Shown piece by piece: positions 1 through 8,112 of a stretch of 64,000 nt of DNA. Source of the stretch: Oceanicaulis sp. MMSF_3324 (GTDB taxonomy: Bacteria > Pseudomonadota > Alphaproteobacteria > Caulobacterales > Maricaulaceae); NCBI RefSeq assembly GCF_030733545.1, contig NZ_JASHIU010000001.1, positions 496,001 to 560,000 of the forward strand. The letters run 5' to 3'. Position 1 is the first letter of the stretch; the number at the start of each line of letters is the position of its first letter. The notes beneath the pieces are model-generated. The model did no database searches. It saw only the letters and a program-made list of their open reading frames with translations, and was not told the DNA's origin. Both the position numbers and the translations under genes were made by a program.

Positions 1-926
1 CCGTCCGTCAAAGGCCCGATCTCCGGATTCAATCGGGTCCACGCATCCGACACGGCGGTGTTCAGTCCATCCATGGTGTGCGTATCAGGTGAGCCTTCGG
101 CCTGCGCTTGGATCCGACTGGTCGCGATGTCGATCGTGCGAGCAAATACGAAGGGATCGCCATCCACGGTATGGACCTGAAAATCGAGGTAGCGCACCGG
201 CGGATCGATCCAGCGCTCATCGAGGCAATAGGCGCTCTCGGGGTCGAGCTTCCGCAGTGCGACGTCGAGGCGCGGCAGCACGGCGCCGTCCATTGAAAGG
301 CGCAGGCGGACTCTGACGCTCTCTTCTCCTCGCACTGACGTCTCGATGTAGTCCAATAGCGACAGGTTGTCCGCGGGGATCATGCCGCGCTCGGCCATCG
401 CGTTGGCGAGCGCGGCCGCTTCCGGGCGCAAACCACGATCAGGCGGCGGAGGCGGCGCGTCATCCACGCAGCCCTCAAAGCGCGTCTCCACCGGCGTGTT
501 GAGCGTCAGCCATACGGGCCGTGTTACACGGCTTACGCCATCGGTCGCGATGAGGCCGCCGCGCAGATTGCGATCCGCGTCCAGCGTCAGCCGCATGTCC
601 CGAGCGACCCCGTCGCCCATGTCGATCGGTCCGGACCATGTCCGATCGTCCATCGCCTCCTGATACAGCGTTACGGTCGTGCCTTGAATGATCAGTGTCA
701 TGGCGCGCCCGCACTGGCCCATGCGCAGCTCCGCCCGTGTCCGGATCGCGTCACCGACCGGGATCGACATGGCGCCGGCGACCATGTTTCCCTGCCCTGT
801 GGCTGCGGAATAGCCGCCATTGCAGGGGACAAAACGGAAACTGTCCTGGGCTGCCGACAGGCCCGGGAAACCGGCCGTAAGCAGAAGTGGGACGATGAGG
901 CCCGTGCCGATCCGTTTCCCAATCAT
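1..926 (-). CDS. Exported protein of unknown function, 3' end outside window
   Basis: The reading frame is open from an ATG at 926 to the left edge of the window (308 codons visible, no stop), so the gene is partial. The N-terminus has a basic start (MIGKR), a hydrophobic stretch and a likely signal peptidase site after SAA, so the product should be exported. Residues about 30-142 contain two cysteines (C35, C72) and resemble the C-terminal domain of the protein encoded at 1819-2673: both have C-x-G-x-Y, then an A-x-M stretch, then a second cysteine followed by beta-strand-like sequence. A proline run follows near residue 158. An in-frame ATG at 929 is an alternative start; GGTGGG lies just upstream. 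I do not recognise a named family. It heads a minus-strand row of exported proteins. Confidence 0.7.
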   Translation of the reverse strand, partial: MIGKRIGTGLIVPLLLTAGFPGLSAAQDSFRFVPCNGGYSAATGQGNMVAGAMSIPVGDAIRTRAELRMGQCGRAMTLIIQGTTVTLYQEAMDDRTWSGPIDMGDGVARDMRLTLDADRNLRGGLIATDGVSRVTRPVWLTLNTPVETRFEGCVDDAPPPPPDRGLRPEAAALANAMAERGMIPADNLSLLDYIETSVRGEESVRVRLRLSMDGAVLPRLDVALRKLDPESAYCLDERWIDPPVRYLDFQVHTVDGDPFVFARTIDIATSRIQAQAEGSPDTHTMDGLNTAVSDAWTRLNPEIGPLTD

Positions 927-985
927 CATCCCACCCCGTCAGCATCCGTGTTGAACATGCGCCAATGCCGTCCGCGTCCGGCGTC

Positions 986-1750
986 TCATGGCGTGCTGGA
1001 CAGGCTCGCCGGATCGACGCCCTCCAGGATCAGGCCATTGTCGATCGCGCAGCCGACCATCTGCGTCAGATACATTTGCACCCGCTCCGGACTATTGCCC
1101 GTAATCTGAATGCCGTAGGGCCCCAACTGGGTCGAGCCCGGAGCCATTTTCATCACGGGGTATCCATAGGGGCCAGAGTCCAGCATCGCGCTGCGCATCG
1201 CTTCGTTGTCCAACATCATGGACATGTACTCGGCGCTGTCAGCGCTTTCGGTGACCCGGATGGTGATCATGTTGGATGGATCGGAAAAGCCCTGCTCGCC
1301 CGGGGCAATCCCGTGGTCGTAATACTCGTAGAAGATTTCTGCGCGTGCGTCGCTGATCGGGTTTTCAACCCTGCCGAAATCACTCCGGATGGCCCAGCCG
1401 TCCATGGGCGGCGGGATGAGGCTGACCAGATCCGTGCAGGGGCCATAATCCCAGCTGACATTCTGAAAGACCGGTTGTGAGGTGACGAATTCGTCCATTG
1501 GTCCCTCGAAATCGCTGAACCGGCGTCTGTCTTCGGCCTCAGCCATGTCGTCGCGCGCCATGATCGCGTCCATGGCGGCGCGGGCGTCCACCACCGTGTA
1601 GGGTTCCGATATCAGCGGTTGGGCCGTCATGTCCTGCGCCTGCGCCGTAGAGGCGTGTCCGAGTGCAAACACGGCGCATAGGCCGAACTGCGCCAGCGCG
1701 CGTCTTGCGGGTGTAGAGGTCTTTCGTTTTTCCAACGGAGCATGCGTCAT
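986..1750 (-). CDS. Exported protein of unknown function (254 aa)
   Basis: The N-terminus has a long basic segment, a hydrophobic core (about residues 20-33) and a likely cleavage site after AQA at 36-38, so it is predicted to be exported. GAGGAC upstream of the ATG at 1750 serves as ribosome binding site. The mature part has one cysteine early (C105, in PCTDLVSLIPPPMDGW) and one near the end. The C-x(6)-LIP-x(2-3)-DG[WY] stretch also occurs in the lipoprotein encoded at 3972-4667 (ECAGELAPLIPAMPDGY). Both then continue with alternating strand-like sequence, so I infer a distant shared fold. No enzymatic motif is visible. Family and function are unknown to me. Confidence 0.75.
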   Translation of the reverse strand: MTHAPLEKRKTSTPARRALAQFGLCAVFALGHASTAQAQDMTAQPLISEPYTVVDARAAMDAIMARDDMAEAEDRRRFSDFEGPMDEFVTSQPVFQNVSWDYGPCTDLVSLIPPPMDGWAIRSDFGRVENPISDARAEIFYEYYDHGIAPGEQGFSDPSNMITIRVTESADSAEYMSMMLDNEAMRSAMLDSGPYGYPVMKMAPGSTQLGPYGIQITGNSPERVQMYLTQMVGCAIDNGLILEGVDPASLSSTP

Positions 1751-1818
1751 CAGGATGTCCTCTTGTCTCGAGCCGTAATCGATTGCCGGTGTCCTGCGGT
1801 CTCAGATGAAGGGCGGTT

Positions 1819-2673
1819 CTATTGCGGTGGCGCGTAGCCCGCCTCCGGGCCGCAGCCGATGAGCGGGGCAGGTTGGCCGCCGACGCGGGTCAGGGTGAGG
1901 TCGCGCGAGACCGTGATGTTTGCGTCTCTGGCTTGCAGGTTGCCGGTCACGCTCAGATCAGCATGGCAGGTCAGCGAATATGTGAGGGTTTGCCCCTCCT
2001 CGCCCTGAACGGAACCAAGATAGGCGCCATCAGCTTGCCGGACGAGATCGACGCTGCGCCCCTCGACGATGACCCGCATCTGCGCAGTGCAGGCCGAGGT
2101 CGAGATCCGAGCTGACGTGGTTTCTGGCCGTCCCATCGCCATGCCATTGGATAAGCGCGGCTGGCCCAGCAACACGCTGTAATCGCCTGAGCACCAGACC
2201 CGCGCAGAGCCGTCACCAGTGGAACCGCCGACGCCCGCAGGCGGCCCTGCAGCCGGCGTGCCGCCCGGCTCGCCGACACCGTCCCGTTCAAGCGGGCCCA
2301 CAAGCGTCAGTGTCGGGACCTCACTGCGCAATGTCTGCGCGGTGACGAGCGACAAGGCGGGCGCCTCCACCCGCAGTTCCACCAGCTCTGGGGGGGCGGC
2401 AAGCGTGAGCGGCGGCGCTTCAATCCTCAGGTCTTCTGGTACAGGTGGGCCGGCGAGCGTGAGGCCTGGAGTTTCCACCTTTATTGTGAGCGGCTCGGCC
2501 GGGCCGGCAAGTGTTAGGCTTGGCGTCGACACCCTCAGGGCTTGTGGCTCGGGCTGGCCGACAAGCGTTAGAGTATCCGTCTCAATGCGTAGCGACTCTT
2601 GCGCGTGAACGTCGCCGTCTGGCGTCGAGACAAAGCCCATGGCGCTCAAAAGAGACGCGATTATCCAGCGCAT
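1819..2673 (-). CDS. Exported repeat protein of unknown function (284 aa)
   Basis: A signal peptide (hydrophobic residues 4-15, probable cleavage after AQ at about 24-25) precedes six tandem 18-residue units at residues 28-132 with the pattern L-R-[IV]-x-[TA]-x-x-L-T-L-[VA]-[GA]-P. A Pro/Gly-rich linker (133-156) follows. The C-terminal domain (157-262) carries C161, C195 and C236, with C274 close to the end, and resembles the N-terminal domain of the protein at 1-926. The repeats alternate polar and hydrophobic residues and probably form short beta strands, perhaps a solenoid or surface stalk; that is inference. The start overlaps the stop of the upstream gene by 13 bases, which suggests translational coupling. 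Confidence 0.75.
   Translation of the reverse strand: MRWIIASLLSAMGFVSTPDGDVHAQESLRIETDTLTLVGQPEPQALRVSTPSLTLAGPAEPLTIKVETPGLTLAGPPVPEDLRIEAPPLTLAAPPELVELRVEAPALSLVTAQTLRSEVPTLTLVGPLERDGVGEPGGTPAAGPPAGVGGSTGDGSARVWCSGDYSVLLGQPRLSNGMAMGRPETTSARISTSACTAQMRVIVEGRSVDLVRQADGAYLGSVQGEEGQTLTYSLTCHADLSVTGNLQARDANITVSRDLTLTRVGGQPAPLIGCGPEAGYAPPQ
2278..2592 (-). repeat. Six tandem 54-bp (18-residue) coding repeats
   Basis: Six degenerate in-frame units begin at residues 28, 46, 64, 82, 100 and 115 of the protein at 1819-2673. Five units are 18 residues and the fifth is 15. Each begins L-R or I-K, has a central LTL or LSL, and most end with G-P or A-P. The units differ enough that DNA-level slippage is not recent. 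Confidence 0.85.
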
Positions 2674-3203
2674 TCAGGCGACCCGACAGTCATCGCGCCA
2701 TCGCTCTCAATCGTACCGCGAATGATGGAACAGGTGCCGGCCATGGCGGGAGGGACAGGTCTCCACGCGTTCTCGCCGCCGGTTTGGAAGGGGGCGGATG
2801 TTCGGTCCTGCTCGCCTGGAAGAGAGGCGATCAGCGTGTCTGTCATGAACACGCAGATCCACTCCAACTGGCCGTCGGGCTCTGCGGCCAGAAGATTGCC
2901 CAGCGGATAAACCGGGGTGTCCAACTCGACGGTATATTGGCTTCGATCCGGGGTCGCGCGTGCATCGACGACTGTGTGCTCGATGCCCCCAAGAAACTCG
3001 GTTTCCAGAATCTGATCTTCGAGTTCAGAGGTAAAGCCGCAAAAAAGGCTTATGCCGTCATCAAAGACCTCGAAATCGCCGGTGATTTCCAGCGGGACCA
3101 CAAAGGTTATGCGCGCATCACCCATCTCCTGGCTTTCGGCGGATGGCGCGAGGATCAGCGCAAATGTCGAGGCGAGAAGGGCAGGCCGGAGAAGTAAGGG
3201 CAT
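2661..3203 (-). CDS. Exported protein of unknown function (180 aa)
   Basis: I place the start at 3203 rather than an upstream in-frame codon at 3266, because the 3203 ATG begins a clean signal peptide (MPLLLRPALLASTFALIL, cleavage near AES) and has AGTGGAA at ribosome-binding distance. The mature protein is acidic with four cysteines (in LFCGF, WICVF, GTCSI and PECAG), suggesting two disulfides in the periplasm. There is no recognisable domain. Its stop overlaps the start of the downstream repeat protein by 13 bases, so the two are probably co-expressed. Confidence 0.7.
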   Translation of the reverse strand: MPLLLRPALLASTFALILAPSAESQEMGDARITFVVPLEITGDFEVFDDGISLFCGFTSELEDQILETEFLGGIEHTVVDARATPDRSQYTVELDTPVYPLGNLLAAEPDGQLEWICVFMTDTLIASLPGEQDRTSAPFQTGGENAWRPVPPAMAGTCSIIRGTIESDGAMTVGSPECAG

Positions 3204-3317
3204 ATCAGTTCCACTTCTAAACAGTTGCGAAAGGTCGCTGGGGAGCTGGCCGGATGAGCAATCCATTGCGCTAATACGGAACGTCGCCCGGGATCATCCG
3301 TGTCAGGACGAACACGA

Positions 3318-3833
3318 TCACTGGGCGCGCTCCATATGCGCCATCAAGCGCTGCATGAGCTCAGGATCCGACCACCGGCGCGAATTCGCTTCGAGCACGC
3401 CGCAGGCCTGGGAAACCTCGATATTGCGCTCTTCCACGTCTTCAGGCATGCCCACGGTCAGAAACGCCCGGTCCACCTCTCCGGTCATGAGCGCGATCAT
3501 GGTGATGCTGTCATCCTCGCGCAGCCGTTCCAACGCGACTTCAGTCTGCTCCAGCGCGATGGCCATGTTTTCGAGCTCGCCGGATTCGGCATAGGTATCG
3601 TAGACGCAAGCGGCGGCCTCGCGATCAACCTCATCCCACTCCGGCGAACCGATATACTGGGCGAGTTCAGGGTCCGTGCGCGTGTAAATCAGCTGAAAGG
3701 CGTCCAGAAACTCCTCGCCGACAGTTTCATAATGCTCCAGCGCCTGTGCGCGCGGCATTTGCTCGAAATCGGATTGTGCGTTTGCACCCGCTGACAGGCC
3801 AGCGGCGAGAACAAGGGCAGTGAACACACGCAT
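3318..3833 (-). CDS. Exported alpha-helical protein of unknown function (171 aa)
   Basis: The N-terminus is a typical signal peptide (MRVFTALVLAAGLSAGANAQ, cleavage after NAQ or NA). AAAGGAG lies upstream of the ATG at 3833, a strong ribosome binding site. The mature part is acidic and predicted mostly helical, with two cysteines (in AACVYD and QACGVL) that could form a disulfide. It is the first gene of the minus-strand row 3833-to-1; the 138-base gap to the plus-strand lipoprotein at 3972 should hold divergent promoters. No family is recognised. Confidence 0.72.
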   Translation of the reverse strand: MRVFTALVLAAGLSAGANAQSDFEQMPRAQALEHYETVGEEFLDAFQLIYTRTDPELAQYIGSPEWDEVDREAAACVYDTYAESGELENMAIALEQTEVALERLREDDSITMIALMTGEVDRAFLTVGMPEDVEERNIEVSQACGVLEANSRRWSDPELMQRLMAHMERAQ

Positions 3834-3971
3834 GAAGGCGCTCCTTTAATGGCGGTCTGGAGCATGGCTAGCAGGTCTTGTTCGTGCGGGCGTACGTCAT
3901 ATGACCGATGGCGTAGTGGGGGCACGCACAGATGATGGCGTCTGAATCACGAGCCATCAGGGTCCAGATCC

Positions 3972-4667
3972 ATGTTGCGAAGCCTTTGCCTGCTCACTTC
4001 AATCGCGGCGCTGACCGCCTGCTCACCCGGCGATGCCGGCGCAAATGCGGGCGCGGGGCAGGGGTGCCCACCGGAAGTTGGAAATGGCGTTCTGGTGAAC
4101 CAGCGTGTGAGTGTTGAGCAGGCCATGCCCTTTACTCAGTGGCGGGATGACTATCCGCCGCTTGAGTGCGCGGGTGAGCTTGCGCCGCTGATTCCGGCCA
4201 TGCCCGATGGCTATGCGCTGGCGCCGAGCGTCATGACGCAGCCGCCCCTGATGGGTGACGATCACGTCGCCATGACGCTGGGCGTGCCGTCGGACCCGCG
4301 CACCACGCCGGATGGAACCGCCATTGCGCCCACCGAAGTGCTGATGTTCGAGATCATCCGCTATGAACCGGAAGAGATCGCGCAGTTCCGCCAATGGTTT
4401 GACGCCAATCCGGGCAGCTATAGACAGCTCTCGATTGAGGGCCGGGACATCATGATGGCCCCGGCTGGTGCGACACTGGTCCCGGGCCGCACGACCCGGA
4501 TCGGCGCGGGCATGACCCGCTTTCTTGGCGAGGATCTCGTCCTGCAGGTGAGTTACACCAATATGTTCGACGATCAGCGCAGCGGCGCGCTTGAACGTGG
4601 AGACACCGATGGCGCCCGTCTCATGCTCGATATTCTCGATCTTGCTGAGGCGGAGGGGTTGCTATGA
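3972..4667 (+). CDS. Putative lipoprotein of unknown function (231 aa)
   Basis: The first 17 residues form a lipoprotein signal with lipobox LTAC (C17), so the protein should be lipid-anchored. The mature protein starts with a Gly/Ala-rich linker. C66 lies in the stretch ECAGELAPLIPAMPDGY, which resembles a stretch in the exported protein at 986-1750, and the rest is alternating strand and helix. I see no catalytic motif. The gene overlaps the next one by four bases (ATGA), so they form a translationally coupled pair. Confidence 0.75.
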   Translation: MLRSLCLLTSIAALTACSPGDAGANAGAGQGCPPEVGNGVLVNQRVSVEQAMPFTQWRDDYPPLECAGELAPLIPAMPDGYALAPSVMTQPPLMGDDHVAMTLGVPSDPRTTPDGTAIAPTEVLMFEIIRYEPEEIAQFRQWFDANPGSYRQLSIEGRDIMMAPAGATLVPGRTTRIGAGMTRFLGEDLVLQVSYTNMFDDQRSGALERGDTDGARLMLDILDLAEAEGLL

Positions 4668-6187
4668 TGCGCGCAGGTGTCCTGGCGGCGACAGCGATGA
4701 TCGCGATTGTCCTGCCAACAGCCGAAGCTCAAGACGGGCAGGCGATGGCGCTCTGCGGCAGCTTGGACCGGCCCAATATCGACTGTGCCTGTGTGGCGCG
4801 AAACGTGGCCCAGCACCGCGCGATCGCCCCGAGCGATGCCGCGTCTGATCTCGTTATTGCGCGTTATGCCCATGCGCTCGGTCAGGACGGTGAGCCTGTT
4901 GATGCCGCGTTTGAGCGTGTCGTGCAAAGCGGATCAGGTCCAAGCGCGATCCTGGATATGGAGCGCGCCTTTGATCAGCTCGGCGGTGCGCTGGAGACGA
5001 TCGAAGACTTTGAGGGTCAGTGTGTCATCGGCGGCGCGCCGCAGGCCGCGCCGCCCCAGCCTGAAGCCGATTCTGTTGCGGCCCGGTTTGCGAACAGCTG
5101 CATCGATGCGGCGGGGGCCGGGTCAGCGCGCGCCTGCGGGTGCGAGGCCGCGATGTTCGAGGATCTGGCGGGCTCTGAAGGGTTGGAAGCCTATCTGTTG
5201 TCCTTTTCGCTCTATCCCGATGACCCGTCTGAAAATCCTGCTGGCGTGCGTGCCGAACAGATGGGTGTCAGCCCGGAGCGGTTCGAGGCGCTTGAGCAGG
5301 AGGCGCGTGGGGCCATCGCTCCACGGCAGAACGCGGTGAGGAATTACTGCACCGCCATGATCTGGGCCGATGATGCGCCCGGCTTCAGCCAGGCTGAACG
5401 CGCCGCGGTCGGGGCGCAGGCGGTGTCGCGCGCTGAAGGCGGTGGCGTCGCCCAACGCGAGATGGAAGCCGCGATGATCGAGGCCGGGGAAGAGGCTCGG
5501 GCACGGGCCCGAGCGGCGCGTGAGGGCGGTGATCTGGACATCCCCGAGAATGACCGCACGCGGGCCGCCCTGGGGGAGGCTGAAGCCATGAGCGCCGCGT
5601 CTGTCCTGCAGCAAGGTTGTTCCGGGTCTGACGCCTATTGCCGGTGCCTGACCACTCGCTTTGACCAGGCCGTGGGCGGAGCCAGCGAAGGTGCTCGCAT
5701 GCTGGCGGCCATGACGCTGGTCGGGGATGGACTGGATGAAGCCACGGCAACGCGCGCGGCGCGTTCCGCCGATGCCCGCGCGCAGGCCGAACTCGGCCAA
5801 GTGTTCCCCCGGGTCATGAACATTCCCGGACAGTGCGAGGCTGAGGCGGATGCAAGCGCTTTGACTGAGGCCGCTGACGCGGCGCGTGGGAGCGGGGCTC
5901 CGCGTGAGCGCTATCTGGCGCTGTGCGAAGTGCAGCATGGCGAGGATGCTGCAGATGTTTGCGCGTGTGCCGCCAATCATTTCGAGACCCATCTCAACGT
6001 CGACGAGTTTGACCTGCTCATTCGCATTCAGGCCGCGGACCTTGAAGGTCAGGGTGGGTTCGAAGCCTTTGCTGATGGTCTGGGGATGAGCGAAGCTGAG
6101 GCTGGACGTGCGCTGGCGACCAATCCCAACTTGATGGGAGCAATGATGGAAGTGCAGAGCGCCTGCATGACCGGCGGGTATCAGTAA
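4664..6187 (+). CDS. Exported protein with four cysteine modules, unknown function (507 aa)
   Basis: The protein has a signal peptide (MMRAGVLAATAMIAIVLPTAEAQ). It then shows four copies of a C-x(n)-C-x-C motif, each followed 60-100 residues later by a further cysteine: near residue 31 (CGSLDRPNIDCAC), near 146 (CIDAAGAGSARACGC), near 322 (CSGSDAYCRC) and near 424 (CEVQHGEDAADVCAC). The spacing and the helical, Ala/Glu-rich filler suggest an ancestral module of roughly 100 residues duplicated to four. Disulfide-stabilised helical bundles or metal sites are possible; neither is proved. The start overlaps the lipoprotein stop by four bases, and GGAGGGG upstream is the ribosome binding site. Confidence 0.78.
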   Translation: MMRAGVLAATAMIAIVLPTAEAQDGQAMALCGSLDRPNIDCACVARNVAQHRAIAPSDAASDLVIARYAHALGQDGEPVDAAFERVVQSGSGPSAILDMERAFDQLGGALETIEDFEGQCVIGGAPQAAPPQPEADSVAARFANSCIDAAGAGSARACGCEAAMFEDLAGSEGLEAYLLSFSLYPDDPSENPAGVRAEQMGVSPERFEALEQEARGAIAPRQNAVRNYCTAMIWADDAPGFSQAERAAVGAQAVSRAEGGGVAQREMEAAMIEAGEEARARARAAREGGDLDIPENDRTRAALGEAEAMSAASVLQQGCSGSDAYCRCLTTRFDQAVGGASEGARMLAAMTLVGDGLDEATATRAARSADARAQAELGQVFPRVMNIPGQCEAEADASALTEAADAARGSGAPRERYLALCEVQHGEDAADVCACAANHFETHLNVDEFDLLIRIQAADLEGQGGFEAFADGLGMSEAEAGRALATNPNLMGAMMEVQSACMTGGYQ

Positions 6188-6224
6188 GCGCCCCCAACGG
6201 TTTGGGCCTGTATTTCTGCATGTG

Positions 6225-6252
6225 TTGAATTTCGTGCGTATAGCGCTAGTAT
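6225..6252 (+). promoter_or_regulatory. Candidate sigma-70 promoter for the LuxR-hydrolase gene
   Basis: TTGAAT at 6225-6230 and TAGTAT at 6247-6252 are separated by 16 bases, placing a start point about 30 bases before the ATG at 6290. This is the only good match in the 102-base gap; it is by-eye evidence only. Confidence 0.4.
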
Positions 6253-6289
6253 CCATCTAGGGTAGTGGAGTGGGCAGGTCAGATCCTCG

Positions 6290-8026
6290 ATGCAGGACAA
6301 TGAGGGGGACGTGACGACGACCGCGCTTCATTTTGTGGAGGCGCTGTATGCGGCCGCCACGGGCCGGTCCGGCTATGATGAAATCTTCGCCCCGTTTGAC
6401 GATCATCTCAATGCGCGCGCGCGTGCGGACAAGCTGACCGATCCGGGCTGGCTGGACTCCCTCAATCGACATTTTGAACGCGCCGCCGAGGTTTATGAGC
6501 TTTCGATCCAGGCCCATGCCGATTCTCCGGCGGCCTTTGTGGAACGGTTCCGCCAACCCGCCCTCATTTTCGACGCCAGACTGGAAATTCTGGCTCAGAA
6601 CGCCGCGTTTTCAGCCCTTTTGGACCTCAAGGTTGGTGACCGGCTGAGCGATGCTGCGCTGGGCGATGATGCGGGCTCTACGCTGGTGGAGGCTCCAGAG
6701 CTTCTGGACAAGACCGTCGACCAGCGTCGTCTTCTGATTCCGGTTTATCTCCACGATGACGCCGCGCCGGATCTGTTCATCGCCGAACGCATGCTGCCGC
6801 GGGCCTACGCCAAGGCGCGCACGGCTGAATACGTGCTCATATGCGCACGCACCAGCTGGCACCCGGCGATCGCCGAACTTCTGAGCACGGCCTTCCAACT
6901 CACCGATGCCGAGCTGGACCTGACGCGCCGCTTGCTTGAAGGCGCAGATCTGAAACAGATCGCGCAATCGCGCGGGCGCTCGCTGCGCACGGTCAGAACC
7001 CAGATGAACAGCGTGCTCAGCAAGACCCAGAGCCAGGACCAGAAGCGCCTGGTGCGTCTGGTGGCCGGGCTGATGCAAACAGGGGAGGTCGAGCCCGACC
7101 ACCCCGATTCCGGGCCGCGCGCCCGACGCATCGCGTCCAGCGCCATCACGCGCCACAAAAGCCGTCTGGCCTCCATGAAGCTACACGATGGGCGGCGCCT
7201 GGCGTATGCCGAGTATGGCGATCTTGAGGGTGAGACGGTGCTGATGCTCCAGCCCACGACGACTCCGACCCAGCCAGAGCCGGTCCGAAAAGCCATGGCG
7301 CAGAAAGGCCTCCACGTCATCGCGCCCTACCGGCCCGGCTCGGGCCTCAGTGATACGCGCTCACCCAAGGATGGGCCGCAGGCGCTGGCCGAAGATTATG
7401 TTCAATTGCTGGATGCCCTGGAGATCGAGGCCTGCACGCTGGTCGGCCATTGCAGTGGCGGGCTGTACGCCCTGGCGGCGGCTCAGCGTCTGGGTGCACG
7501 CGCCCGACGCGCTGTCATGCTCGATGTTGGGGCTCCGGTGGTCTCGGTGAGCGAGCTCATCCGTTTGCCTTCCGCACCGCGTCGGACATTTCTGCCCGCA
7601 CGCCTGTTTCCCCAGGCGCTGATTGCGCCTCACCGTATGGTCGCTGCCGACTTCAACAAGGATGAGGCCGGCGAACAGCGCACGGTGGAATATTTCTTTG
7701 AGGGGTCACCAAAAGAGCAAGAGCGCGTGCGCACCGATTCATACTTTTACTCGGTGACGCGGGACAATATCGCCTATTCCTTCGAGAATGTGCCAAGGCT
7801 TGTGGAGGATGTCTGCCGCTGGGTCAGCAACTGGGAAAGCCTTATCACCGAGGCCAAGCTGCCCGTGCACTTCATCCACGGTTCTGAAAACACGATTTTT
7901 CCAGTGGGCAAGCTGGAAGCCTTTGTCCGCAAGCATAACCACACCACGCTCACAGTGGTCGATGGCGAAGGCCAGCTGCTGCTGTATGCAGCGCCTGATC
8001 AAGTGGCGCAGGCCATCGCTGACTAG
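6290..8026 (+). CDS. LuxR-type HTH / alpha-beta hydrolase fusion (578 aa)
   Basis: Three parts are visible. Residues about 88-185 look like a PAS fold (LIFDARLEILAQNAAFSAL). Residues 204-260 are a LuxR-type helix-turn-helix (LTDAELDLTRRLLEG followed by IAQSRGRSLRTVRTQMNSVL). Residues 296-578 are an alpha/beta hydrolase with nucleophile elbow GHCSGG (S389). Where active hydrolases carry the catalytic His (usually a GxGH-like context near the C-terminus), this protein reads VVDGEGQLLLY, with Gln562 at the expected position, so the hydrolase fold may bind rather than cleave its ligand. I infer a transcription regulator sensing a small molecule through the hydrolase domain. It is monocistronic, with short gaps on both sides. 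Confidence 0.8.
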   Translation: MQDNEGDVTTTALHFVEALYAAATGRSGYDEIFAPFDDHLNARARADKLTDPGWLDSLNRHFERAAEVYELSIQAHADSPAAFVERFRQPALIFDARLEILAQNAAFSALLDLKVGDRLSDAALGDDAGSTLVEAPELLDKTVDQRRLLIPVYLHDDAAPDLFIAERMLPRAYAKARTAEYVLICARTSWHPAIAELLSTAFQLTDAELDLTRRLLEGADLKQIAQSRGRSLRTVRTQMNSVLSKTQSQDQKRLVRLVAGLMQTGEVEPDHPDSGPRARRIASSAITRHKSRLASMKLHDGRRLAYAEYGDLEGETVLMLQPTTTPTQPEPVRKAMAQKGLHVIAPYRPGSGLSDTRSPKDGPQALAEDYVQLLDALEIEACTLVGHCSGGLYALAAAQRLGARARRAVMLDVGAPVVSVSELIRLPSAPRRTFLPARLFPQALIAPHRMVAADFNKDEAGEQRTVEYFFEGSPKEQERVRTDSYFYSVTRDNIAYSFENVPRLVEDVCRWVSNWESLITEAKLPVHFIHGSENTIFPVGKLEAFVRKHNHTTLTVVDGEGQLLLYAAPDQVAQAIAD

Positions 8027-8112
8027 GCTCCGTCATACATCAACTGACGTATTCCAACCGGAGGCAATTGTCGGGACGATTATTGCGTCACTTGGAACGT
8101 CAGGGGAGCCTC

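Noticed and set aside
8068-8112. TTG start for the Tat-exported protein
   Set aside because: The ATG at 8113 has a proper ribosome binding site and places the twin-arginine motif near the N-terminus.
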